DNA of 64,000 nt, taken from contig NC_088310.1 of the NCBI RefSeq assembly GCF_910592395.1, forward strand, positions 567,501-631,500, written 5' to 3'. Position 1 is the stretch's first letter. The number at the start of each line of letters is the position of its first letter. Both the position numbers and the translations under genes were made by a program. The stretch is from Lineus longissimus. Taxonomy: Eukaryota; Nemertea; Pilidiophora; Heteronemertea; Lineidae. Shown in pieces: positions 52,930 through 64,000 of this stretch. The notes under the pieces were generated by a model, which had not been told where the DNA came from, made no database searches, and saw only the letters and a list, made by a program, of their open reading frames with translations.

Positions 52930-53165
52930 AAAAAAGTTCAAAAAAGTAACTTCTCACATAGCACTTTATATTGTACAACAATCCAGAAGCCTTTCAGAAG
53001 ATCTCAGATGACCTGATCAATCAGCGCTACAGAATGTGCGTATCTGACTGGTACCCATAAGACATGTAAGCAAATAAACTTGCCTAGAGTCACACCGACA
53101 GTTAGGACTGAACCAGAGACCTCTTGATCGCTTGTCTGAACCTGAACCACAACACCACCTCTCCT
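52930..53165 (-). mobile_element. tRNA-derived SINE with recognisable 3' tail (minus strand)
   Basis: Read on the minus strand, an A-box-like segment (TGGTGTTGTGGTTCAGG, 53141-53157) is followed by a B box (GGTTCAGTCC, 53105-53114). Then come the body motif TGTGACTCTAGGCAAGT, a GGGTACCAGTCAG segment and a 3' end AATATAAAGTGCTATGTGAG. The last is the style of ending (a TATAAAGCGCTATATAA-like motif) often seen in invertebrate SINEs. A short TTTTTTGAAC repeat follows, as a SINE tail would. The body motif is shared with the remnant at 36070-36255. Confidence 0.7.
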
Positions 53166-56100
53166 AAACTATGCACCAATCTTCTAAAGGTAATGATCCT
53201 TTTAGATAATGTGGCTATTCTGATATCTCCGATGAGAGTCGCTCAACATATTAAGTCCCCGGGAAAAGAGTTTAACAGTGGTTTAACAGAGAAGTCGTGA
53301 GATGAAATGAAAATCCCAGTTCTATGAATCAGCCGCTGCCTGCAGATATCCTGTCCTCGAAGATGACACCATCACAAGACAGGATCAATGGTCGACATCG
53401 GCAAAGGGAATATGCATGCTGCATCTATTAAACAATAAAACATACACTGCCAATTTAGATGAAAATTAGATGCGCTAGTTGGGATGCATCTTGCATGATG
53501 TTGGGCTGTTTGGGCATTCATGACATGAATAGAGAGGACTGTGGTCAACTGCAGCACAGAAATAGTGGTGAAGAGTTTTGTGTTATCGTGTATGTTGTGT
53601 TAGTGCAATGATAGCCAATTGAGAGTTCGAAGGAGGTTTCAACTGTTTGGAAGCTACGGTGTTTCATGTTTAACGTAGTCCAATATGAAAGCAGTAATAT
53701 TTACCCAACGTTAAACCTAGGAGAGTAGTCCGCATTGGTCAGCAAGGGAATCGAAGTACAGAAATATCTTGAGTTAGAAGTAATGGCCCCTATTCGGTTT
53801 CAAGTCATCAGGGCATCCTTTATGAAAAAATTACCGAAACGTAACTCGTGGGAGATTCATTACGCTGTCGCATTGAGTGCCCGGACCTGCCATATCCAAA
53901 TGAACCCAAACCCCAAGGGAACACCAGTAGATTGGTAGCAATAAGCTAACAGTCCCCTGGGTTCAGAGGAGATGCTTTTTATCAATATTGGATAGCAGTG
54001 GGTCAATATGCGGGTTGGATTCCTTTCTTAGCCTTGCCCTTGGATTATTCTAATGCAGAAGAGCTTCTTGAAGAAGTTTCATGTCTGTTTGATGATGAGC
54101 ACTTTGAGGACGGTCATGGATGGCGCGAATGGCTTACCGAAACTGGCCATTTCCTCTCTGTTCAGAAAGAAGATCTCCACATTGAGCAGAGTTGAGCTTT
54201 TTTCAGTCAGATGGAACTGTATGTCGCCAAGGTGTTAAGTTGCTTTCCGTTCAACACATTTGAATTTCTTGTTTTATGAATGAAATCAGGCTGATTTAGT
54301 TTCTACAGATAGATATCATTTCGAACCTTGGCCTCAATATGTTTTACTTCATCACCCGAGCAGGTCAACCAGCTCAGTTTCAAAACTTGAGAGCAATACT
54401 GCTATACCTTTGTCCGTTACACACCTTGAGCTCTTGACACGCCAAACATAACACTGCATTGCTGAAGCACAAATGTCGCCTCACCAGGCCAAAGAGTCGT
54501 CCAAATAATCAAGATAGACCTACATCATGATAGCCTAGTCTAATCATACATTGACGCACCAGACGCTTTGTCGCTCTCATCACCTCACCAGGCCAAGCAG
54601 CTCAGGTTCACCTCAGGTCATTGATCTCACCAGTTTACAAGAAACACTAATTAAAACATGGAATATAATCCACCAAGAATTATCAAGAAAACAAACCAAT
54701 TACTAATGAATGGGAAATAACAGATCAACTGGCTACTTGGTAGGTTTCATATCACAAACTGCAATCATCTATATCTGCAATCTAAATGTTCCTTACACAC
54801 AATCATCGATAGGATATACCATGAATGACATACATATTGTGACACATTCTGCATTTGGTGATCATTTCATGATTTCAAAAGGAATGATTTCTTGTTACAG
54901 TTGATCTGCTGAGAAATTGTCTCATTTTAAACTCGCCTACGCACTCTCCTATGCTATTTATTGAACTTTGATAAGTACTACACTACTCTATCGTTCAACC
55001 TATTAGGTCCTGAGTCGGCCAAAGGCTGCAGTACTGAATAGTGCTATCCTTTCAGCAATCAAGTGAAGTGATGAACCCAAGGCTGCATCATTCAGTTTGT
55101 GACATCCTGTTTCAGATCACCAGTAATGGAACGAAAAATATAAATCTCGGCAAATGGATTATGTTGACAAATTAAGTATCCCAAAGAAAGTGTTGAACCC
55201 TGAAATCCCATAGCAGTGCTTTCGCACATCCGTTCACCCCCGGGCACGATTAAACCACAAACATGACAAATGCGCTGGTATCACCAAGTTATGCCGTTGC
55301 ATGAAGTTATCAGACCGCATGATCCCCATGACAAATGTGCTCGCCATTGCATTATATTTTAAGTGAACTCATCCTTACTTGAGCCAGACCTCTGTATATA
55401 AGTATGTACACATCCCCTGTAAAAATGCATGTGTATTTCCGTCAATATTTGAATGAAATGCTAACCCATGATTTCAAACGAAGTTCACCCTAACCATGGT
55501 TGAAATTGATGTTTATCTGTGTACATTGCTAGATAGAACTGCATGGGTATTTTTGTGACTATTGACTTGAACTGAGTTTAGCATACATGATAGGAGGATT
55601 AGATAGAGATCTTGAAAATTGAGTGGATCCTCCGACAGTTCGGTGCTATCACTTCGCCGATGGGCTCTGCGGTTACGTTCACACAACGTAACAGTAATTG
55701 GTCTTGTTTGGGACTAGTGTCGTACTCCCTGAAGTAATTCTCGTACAATCCCTCAGGGATGTTGTGGGAACGTGATAAGCCATTCAAATGGACATGCGAC
55801 TCGTCCATTCGTCAAGTTTGAAGATAAAACATTGGTTTCGTGTCATCTTGGGTTTGAATTTTCACTCGCGTTTCTTAGATTTAGATTTTGATATTTCTTT
55901 TCGAAAAGTAACGTGTTTCCATTTGTTGTGGGATATTTAGAATTTTGGATCTTTCAAAATGATTTTGTGACCTATGGTGGTTTCATGTGAGATAGATATT
56001 GTAAAGATGTTTGTTCAAATCATGCTTTACATCCAAGTGCGAAACATATGAGCAGCTTGTGGTGGACTTCTCTCCTCCATGGCCAAAGACGAAGTCTCCA

Positions 56101-57997
56101 CATCGAACCAGAGTTTGAGAAATAGGGTTGTGGCATGCAACAAATGCTACAGAAGGGAATGAGAAAGATGAAGAAGACATTTTGCAGAGATACTGTTACA
56201 GTTCTACACCTCTGATGTTGCTCTTAGAATAAAGCGTCCAATGAAAGATATTGTTTGGAAACGTCCACTGCCGTAGCCCATTTAACAACTCACAGAATAC
56301 AATTAGAATTTGTTCAACGTTCTGTGAAATCGTGAGAACATCTCAATTAAGATTCGAATAGTTTGAACGGTTTCTTTTACTTAACTTGAAAGTAAGAAAT
56401 GAAAGTTGATATTGTAGATGATGCCGTTGATCATGATGGAAGCGTTGTTTTTACTAATCAACTCCGCAAACAAGGATGTCTTAATCAAGGGATTTCAAAT
56501 CAATGTCTTTTGACAATGCGATCATTTCTGTTGAGTAGAAGGAAGCCAATCTAGAGGTTGGTGACATTTGTTCTATTGAAAGCTCGTCTTTGAACTGTTT
56601 GTGTTTATGCTTTATCAGCATCGCATCAAGAATAGAACGGAAAGTGCATATGAAGATACATGCATGAAGTTATGTTGATCTACATGTATAGTAGAGCCAG
56701 AAGGACCTGGATGTTGTCCCCAGAACACAGACCTGAGGTGGAAACTGGAATGCTCGGCTCTTTTGCATTCTGTTACAGCCAATATCGTGTCTCTAAATGT
56801 GTTGATGAATTGATGTATTGATTATCTGCTGTTATATGGGAAATGAAGAAATGACTTCACAATGGACTTATGTGCATATGCTTCAATTCGTAATGGACTA
56901 AAATCAGGATATATTCACCAAATGAACAAGATCTTCACGAATCTCGGCGATTTATCTCACAAACATGACTCTCCTCTTCCCCAACAATACTCAATGACAA
57001 CCACATCTATTGAAATCACCAATTACACAAATTTATGGCGATTACATTGTATCTGATCACACTAATTTCTGTGTAAGTCCTTGCAAATTGTGTTTGGACC
57101 TCTCATGGGTATTGCTGAGATATTGGGCCAAATTCAATAGCAGTTGCTACTTTATTTCCTCGACTGGATTAATGATGTCATAACCGTATGCAGATGTGGG
57201 GTTTATCATCGAGATTTATTGCCAACGTTCAATGGACGATCGTCAGGGACTGAAAGCTGATGTGTTCATTTGTGTCCAAACACTCCTTGGTGATGATATT
57301 TCTGGCTAAGTGGGGAGTCCATGATCCAGATTTATATCATCTGATGTGCATGTTGTCAAATTATGACGCATGATCCTAGCTAATCATTGGTCTGTTCTAT
57401 TTGGTGTGACGGATTGTATGTCTGTGGGTAGGACTATGCTGTTGACCTTGTTCTACAAAACTAGAAGAATCTTCCCTCTTTTAAGAGGTTTTGAATCAAA
57501 AGAAGCCCAGCCATGCTTTCATGTGCTGGATCTGAGGACGACCCTTTTACACAATATAGTGATGAGATGACAAAGCAGTGGAAGTCAACTAATTTTCTGT
57601 CATGTTGAACCAACAGCCCCAGAAAACGTTACTCGCCAAAAAACTGATTATGATGACATCCTTCATCCAACTCGAGAAAGGGTGAACTTTGTGTTGGAGT
57701 AGTGATCTGATTTGTTATATGTGTGGTTGTGTTTCGCCATTCATCACTGGCCCTGCCATCTCCGGCACCAGTATCTCACCGTCCAATCTCTGATTTGACT
57801 GAATCCCATCTTCATCTTGACTTGTGGTTCCTTGGGACGGAAATAAATCATCCAAAACCGCACATCAATTCACTAACTTTCTCAATTTTGATTTGAAATT
57901 TTGTTTTTACTAACGTAAAACTTAACCCATGCCCTGTTTGTGAAAGGGGGAATTGTACTACAACCTGAAGGACATTTCTATCATTAATGGGAAGTTA

Positions 57998-58052
57998 TTT
58001 ATGGTTACTTCCTCAGTACTTGACTACTGAGTACTGATATAGTAACCATAAA
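57998..58052 (+). ncRNA. Second pre-miRNA-like hairpin (candidate)
   Basis: Bases 57998-58009 (TTTATGGTTACT) pair perfectly with 58041-58052. After a 3x3 internal loop, 58013-58020 (TCAGTACT) pair perfectly with 58030-58037. That makes 20 Watson-Crick pairs in 55 nt, with a terminal loop of 5 to 9 nt. It lies inside intron 3 on the sense strand, a location used by intronic miRNAs. No known family was recognised; a MITE relic is possible. Confidence 0.3.
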
Positions 58053-58582
58053 ACAACTAACAATTTAGTTTTGTTACATTATAGCACCAATTCTGATACC
58101 AGCCATCTCCCAAAGCAGATCTATAGATCCTTTGGAAAATACACTCAAACCAAGATTGATTGTGTTTTAGGAGCGATGAAAAAGCTTGCTGTGGGAGTAT
58201 GATATCAGCTAACGAAATGCACTAGCCGGAGGTACAGTAGTGTGCGTCTTTATAGACTAAAGGCGGACAGTTTCAGACATATATCACCGAGTTATGATTA
58301 GCTCACATATGAATAGGAGTTGGTACTGCGAGGCATCTGCTAAATGGGAGCAAGTGACGATAAGACTAAGTGGTCTTTGGCCAAAGTTTTTGTTGGATTC
58401 GCCATCTAGAAGATTGGACAACTGTGGTCTGCTATGAACCCAAAGATAAAGACAGGCCAACTGTCCCACTCTCTTATCGTCCTTGTTATGCAGTAAATCT
58501 TGTCTTCTGATGGATACATTGGATAGATAGGGAGCTAGTTGGTAGAAGTGAACTCAGGGGAAACTGGTGTGGCAGGCAGTCG

Positions 58583-58634
58583 ACGTCCATCTATGGCCTG
58601 CGGACATATTTTGTATGTCCGTGGCTGGACGTGG
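58583..58634. repeat. Nested inverted repeat
   Basis: CGGACATA (58601-58608) and TATGTCCG (58614-58621) form a perfect 8-bp stem with a 5-nt loop. An outer ACGTCCA/TGGACGT pair flanks it asymmetrically. Confidence 0.45.
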
Positions 58635-60827
58635 TATGTCTTACTTTCAGAACATGGAATGGATGTTCAAGCTGGATTTTCTTTAAGATATTTCAGCGTG
58701 GAAGGTCAATTCCAGCGCCAAGTTCATTTTCTTTATTCTCACCATGTTCATCTAGGTTTGTCCTGATTATCCTTGAATACTAACTACGGTCTATCAAGGC
58801 CACGGATGGAACCGTCATTCAACATCCCTTGGGCCAATGCACTTTTTCTCCATCTTGGAACCATGCGGGCTGTAAATTCTATGGCAACCCTCATTTCCAT
58901 TCATTTCTTCACATCATATTACACATACTCATCTAGAGTGTCCAGTACATCATTGATTTCCAAATTTTGCCCATATCAATGCCACACAAGGGACTATCCT
59001 TCAACTCCATTGACAATGCATTTTTTAAGTGAACCTTTGGACCATGTGGTCAGTAGATTCGTTAACAACCGGTCCAAATCAGATCAAGGTAACTGCATAA
59101 TATGCTAACAGATTCACTGGTCGCACTGGGAGTGAATCCCGCCAGGAATTAGAAAATGCTCATCACGTTATGGCGCATCGACCACAAAAAACTACTTCAG
59201 GAATGACATGGATATTCAATAATCTGCATTTTGTCCTTGCCTGAGATGCCATGTCCAGATGGAGCCTTGGATTTGATTTTGTAATGAGCGTGGAATCCTT
59301 AGGGAGTGGTCTGTTGCTGACCACGTCTGTGTGTGGCCAAAGACAGACCTTGTCTTTTTTGGATGCTTTTCTGCAGTGTTAATTATAACATCCTTGATAA
59401 TCCTCTAGTCTCAGTTCCTCTTTCCGTCACCTCTTCATCATCCCCAAAAATAACACCGAAAACTAAATAAAACCGTAAATAACACTCAAATTTTCCATTT
59501 TTCACCAGATCTTGTCTTTCTTTTCCAATCATCATAACTCCGGCCGATTTCCTACAAATTTCCCATTTTGATTCCTTATCATACTCAACGGTGCAAAAAC
59601 GCTCCTAACAACCTCGTCAGCGGCAATTATCTCTGACCAAGACACGGCACAAATTGATTAAGATAGATGTCCAGTTAGGCCGAGTGGTGACAAAGGTGCC
59701 GGTGCTCACTTATCAACCCCGGTAAAAACGGTTTTCTCCTGTTCCAATGATGCCTTTATTGATTTCTTCATGTGAGATAAGCGCAGTCATATCCTGTGGT
59801 TCGCTGATCACGATGAGTTGAGATGTGAATGGAAAGTCGAGATGAAATGAAGACGGATAATTGGTTTCTTGTTTTATCTAATGCACTTTTTCTCCGATCT
59901 TCACATACCAAATTAGTACAAGTTTAACCAGTATTTGATTTGTTTGTTTTAACCTAAGAATGCCACTAATTAGCTCTCAAGGTAGCGGAGACATCGTGTG
60001 AATAGTGAGAAATTCAGAGTATGTAGCATTTGGCCCAAACTGGTAGCACCTTGATAAGTCTTGGCCTATGAAATGTACTCTTATTGTGTTTAGTAATGAA
60101 CTCCGAAAGCATCTGATGTCTTCTCAATCAATCTCTCACATCATGGTTTTAGCGAGGCAGATTTCCTTTAGCAAGATGAAGAATATGAATTCGTTGGCGG
60201 TAAATGGTTGGTTCATTAGCCCCACTGTTATTGTCCCTTTAAAAGGAGCAGAATTCATTGAAAATAACCTGTCATTTCTCGTTTAGTGCATTCCCTAACT
60301 ATCGCGTTCATGCATTCACTCAAAAAGCCTGAATGATGAGATATTCGAATTGCACGAAATCGGCCCATGGCATGGTTTCTTAAACTGTGATTCCTTATGA
60401 ATATTCATGATTTGTCTCAGATAGAGGAGCTAATTTGCATACTATGCCTTGAAGCCGTGAAGTGCCTTTAGCATGAATGGCTTAGGTTACTGTAGATATC
60501 CTTGGCAGAATTTTCATGATGCTCTGACAGATTGTTCATAATGCAGCATGAAGTCAATGTTTTAATGAAGTGTAGCTGCTGAGCCATCAATAATAAACAG
60601 TTTCTCTAGGAGATGGCTGCACGGGGCACTTGCCACCTGAGCAAATTCGTTTATGTTGACCATGATTTTTGGGAAACTGGTGATGAATATGCCGGTTTTT
60701 CTGAGGCACTGCTCAAACTGTTCTCATTATTGGCGGGATTACTTGTCTATTAGCATTAAGGCAGTTCATAACAACACCAATACGAATGATGACTCTCTCT
60801 AGACTTGTTTCAATCCATGGACACTTA

Positions 60828-60992
60828 GGGCCAAATTCATAGAAGGCGTTTAGCTCAAAACAGCGTTTAACTACTGAATAGACAAGTTCAGGTCCGTCAT
60901 GTAAACCTTCACAGAATATCAATAGGCCCTGAAACTGATTAGAGAGAAGTTACCCACGTCTAACCCTTAAACGCCCTTTATGAATTTGGCCC
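60828..60992. mobile_element. PIF/Harbinger-like MITE
   Basis: A 165-bp element with terminal inverted repeats of about 24 bp: the left end starts GGGCCAAATTCATAGAAGGC, and the right end ends TTTATGAATTTGGCCC, with about two mismatches. TTA is present directly on both sides (60825-60827 and 60993-60995). A 3-bp TTA/TAA target duplication with GGGCC-type ends is the signature of PIF/Harbinger elements. There is no coding capacity. The good ends and intact duplication suggest a fairly recent insertion. Confidence 0.85.
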
Positions 60993-60995
60993 TTA

Positions 60996-63866
60996 TTGTC
61001 TCATTTGATGAAGACTCGTCATTCCGAGCCGCGTTGGACACGATGCCGATATTCTCAGTGTCGTCTATGGTTGGGGTGTATTCAAGGCGAGTAGAGCTTC
61101 AGCTACAAATCCGCCCACAGTGGCATGCAGTATGATAAATCAATTAAAGTCACTGTCCCCGTGGTTTTAGGAGCACCGTTCTTATAAAATATTCATTCAA
61201 AAAACAAAAAAGTCATCAGGGGGTTTCGTCATTGCAAAGAACATTACAGTTATTGCAAATCTTGTAGTGGTCTTTACAGCCCTCGTTCTATTAGACTCAG
61301 TAATTTCAATTTCATGTGCTGCATTTACGAAATCCTGGTTGGCCATGCCGATTTGGATACCTTATTTCCAATAACGTTAGAAGTCCAATAAATTCCAAGA
61401 ACATGTCATTTTGAGATTTGGCATTCAGGTTACAATAGGATCGGTATGAATTTTTGAGGATACTGATTGTTGGTTTCCCGTAAAGATGGTAGTTTGTGGA
61501 GAAATCATATGATGTGCAGGAGCATTAGACCAACTGTTTATTTGCACACCAGTGTCCAGTTTGAATATATGTCTAGTTGGCTTCAAACTGGCACGGAGTC
61601 TTTCCTTTGCCGAGCAACGACAACTGAGAGAATTCTCCCGCTTAACCACTGCTCAAGGCCTCCTCGCCTCAGGCCACCATCCCTAGGCACCGACCAATGA
61701 CACTTGATCCCCTCAATATTCATAACCGGCTCCCTCCACGATTATTGATGCCAACATTTGACCAGATAGTCGCCTTCACTTCATGCAGCTTATTAATGTT
61801 GCCCTGTGATGGTCCCAGGTAACTGACGGGAATTGCCAATGACCAACATTTCATGCTCTCGCTGTATTAAGGGATGGGCGATGTATGGATATTAAGATTA
61901 TTCGACGCTTATGAAATCTCGAGATGGTCTACTGTCCAGTTTCCGTGGGTCTCGCTTCACCGACTGTCCGATCTTGGAGAAAGGTTGGATTTTCTTCAAA
62001 ACTGGGTGGGGGAGAGGAAGTCCGATTCACGCGGCTGCAGAATGTTCCAGAGATTCGGTGATAGTTCTGGTTGCGTCGGCACAAGCCGTTAAATTGAGAA
62101 CGATCTCAAAATGTGTGATTGTGCTGTCCCTTTCAAATGCCTACCAGAATAACCTGTCTTTATCGCCGAGATAATCAGATCCTCTTCATCTGATGAAAGA
62201 GAGACAAGACAATGATAGGCGACAAATCATGATTAGTTCATGATAACATCCCATGATATCATGAAATGGACATCACGGTCTCCTGCAGTGTGAAATTGAC
62301 GAATCGTTTTGCCGCCTTGCACTCTTGCCTCCATCTTAGACAATTTACACCAATTACATCTCCATAACATCGTCATTTCCAAACGATTAAGAAGTAGTGG
62401 TGTCAGTTGATTGGAATGGAATAGATCATTTTAATTTTATTTGAAGCGACATGTGTAAAGTTGCCTGGGGCGTTTTTAGTGCATTTCTGAATATCATTTG
62501 TGTAGTGCAGTGATGAAAAACAATGAATCTGTGCAATGTAGAGCCACTGAACGACTTGTGTTTCTGCAGAAGAGTATAAGAATACATGAAATGTGAACAT
62601 TGCATAACGAGCTGTATCCATCTTTGTTATCATGTCTCGTTTTGTGAAACTTGTCACATCCTATCTGATCTATACCATCAGGAGGAGGTTAAGTCTTTTA
62701 TTTGTATATATGGTAGGTGAACGAAAGAAATAACAGAAAAATCAACCTTTGACAATGAGTTTCGGTCTGTTGTGATTCTTGAATTGGTCACTAGGGGGCC
62801 AAAACTGAAAACATAACAAGTAAAATAGTGTCGTTTATTAGTGATTTCTTTCTTTAAAGTTTTTGATATCGACACCCTGTTTAGAAAATTGTTGCTGCTG
62901 CATTTGTGTACATCATACCTGCAATACACTTGCACTGGACGCCACCACTTGCAGAGAGACTGTTCTCGAATATTATGTCTGCTATGGAGATTAATGAAAA
63001 AATGACAAGTCTAAGAAATGCTGCCACCTTGACAATGGTAGTCTTGGGACTGTTTATATGATCAAGCTATCCACCTTCCTGCACTGATACCTTAGGGACT
63101 TTGTAATCCTCTTTGATTTTTTATTACACACCTTACGATGAGTCATCACCGGTGTGGGGCCGTGATTTCAGACTGTCGGTGCTCGCTCTACCCTAACCAT
63201 TGTTCTCGTGAATCGATATGTGGTGGTTATGGACCAGTTAGTGTCATTATGGTCATGGGGATGAGATGGCGCCTAACCGATCAATTAGCACCAATGATGT
63301 GGTGCAAGGTCGATGAAAGGGGCTTGTGATCCTGATGAATGATCCAGTTACGCGAACATACCAAGATTTGGAAGTCTGCATATTTGGTGGCACATCATCA
63401 CTCATAGATATCGTATAGGTAACTTGGCTGTTGCCCCTTTCCAGATTCAAGGGCGTCTTAAGCCTTGTCTTTTCATATCAACTAGGATGTTCAGTCTGTT
63501 CACTACTTTAGAATTTACCGGAGATGGTCTTCAGTTTCACTGTTGTCAACAATGGCTTCTTTGGGAATGACGACTTTTGTAGATCTCTTTCGGTAGGCCT
63601 ATCTCTCTCTGCAATCACATATCCCCTTTATCGAGAATAAACACAAACTTGGTGTCCCGTTGCCTGCAGATGGGAGTAGACAGCCAAATCGTAACCACTG
63701 GTACTTGCTCGCCTATGCTGGCTCATACGACGGGTTGTTTGAGAAGACATTGTTGTGACTGTGGCAATCGCTAGTCGTGAATTCTAGCCTACCAGTAGAT
63801 GACCGAAAGCGTACACCAGTACTTGTGATATTAGTCTGAAATCTTTTATAATTTCTTTCTTTTCAG
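60996..63866. other. Right part of intron 3, no gene recognised
   Basis: AT-rich sequence between the Harbinger-like MITE and the last exon. No tandem array, RNA gene or additional exon was recognised on either strand. Confidence 0.55.
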
Positions 63867-64000
63867 ATTACATTGTGATGTTTAAGAGTGAAAACATGCG
63901 GCCTGGTGATAGGGCCCGCCTCACCAGCAAGTGGTTTAGCAACACGCAGAAGAACGCCGAATGTAAGCTGCGCTACTACTTCTACATGAATGGATCCCGG
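63867..64000 (+). CDS. MAM domain exon, middle part (cut by window edge)
   Basis: Residues 304-348 of the joined model; the exon runs off the right edge with no donor seen. The acceptor is a pyrimidine tract ending TTTTCAG at 63866. Entry is phase 1: the G left over from 41728 plus AT gives Asp. The sequence reads YIVMFKSE, then GDRARLTSKWF, then a cysteine followed by KLRYYFYMNGS. These correspond to the MAM core strands (YLYVE, a G-x-ARL-x-S segment and CLxFWYxMxG). The cysteine is the third of the four conserved in the family. The codons are rich in C and G at third positions, unlike the surrounding AT-rich intron. The end of the MAM domain, any further LDLa/MAM pairs, and a membrane anchor would lie beyond this window. 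Confidence 0.93.

Larger units (their letters stand above)
41729..63866 (+). other. Intron 3 (22,138 bp), splitting the MAM domain
   Basis: Begins GTGAGT and ends TTTCAG. It contains a pyrimidine-rich tract at 41996-42024, a possible alternative terminal exon at 43758-43837, a 35-T tract, a diffuse repeat at 49650-50070, SINE remnants at about 51655-51800 and 52930-53165, hairpins at 57998-58052 and 58583-58634, and a MITE at 60828-60992. No further LDLa or MAM exon was recognised. The stretches 42040-43740, 43840-45555, 45600-49640, 53170-57990 and 58640-60820 show nothing else that can be supported. Confidence 0.65.

Noticed and set aside
53998-54195. Acidic 65-codon frame (AEELLEEVSCLFDDEHFEDG)
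   Set aside because: No ATG of its own, no family recognised and no good splice sites.

Overview
This window is animal (metazoan) nuclear DNA from an invertebrate. It is AT-rich and gene-poor, has GT-AG introns of 4 to 22 kb, and carries scattered MITEs, tRNA-derived SINEs and a minisatellite. The extracellular modules and the style of the repeats would suit a lophotrochozoan or another marine bilaterian; the sequence alone does not fix the species. Nothing bacterial, viral or CRISPR-like was seen.

One gene can be supported, on the + strand, running from about 21 kb past the right edge. Four coding exons join cleanly, every junction interrupting a codon after its first base (phase 1): 21141-21819 (signal peptide plus a region resembling a TGF-beta family prodomain), 25634-25747 (a complete LDL-receptor class A module), 41612-41728 (start of a MAM domain) and 63867-64000 (middle of the same MAM domain, cut by the window edge). 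The joined model gives 348 residues of a secreted or membrane-anchored protein. Its introns are 3,814, 15,864 and 22,138 bp. A second start is possible at 41533: the reading frame of the MAM exon continues upstream through the splice acceptor into a good signal peptide, so a shorter MAM protein could start there.

The first 20 kb show no recognisable gene. They hold a pre-miRNA-like hairpin (3081-3137), a pogo/Tigger-like MITE (6768-6945) and a seven-copy 56-bp minisatellite (11682-12075). A possible 5' noncoding exon lies at 20391-20428. Intron 2 holds a short tandem repeat, two SINE remnants and a small GC3-rich coding-like island with a frameshift (34185-34341). Intron 3 holds two homopolymer tracts, a SINE with a recognisable tail (52930-53165), a second strong hairpin (57998-58052) and a PIF/Harbinger-like MITE with a TTA target duplication (60828-60992).

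Most other open frames look like chance: no recognised family, random-looking composition, no convincing splice sites. Exon boundaries rest on reading splice consensus and reading frame by eye; no transcript or database comparison was available.
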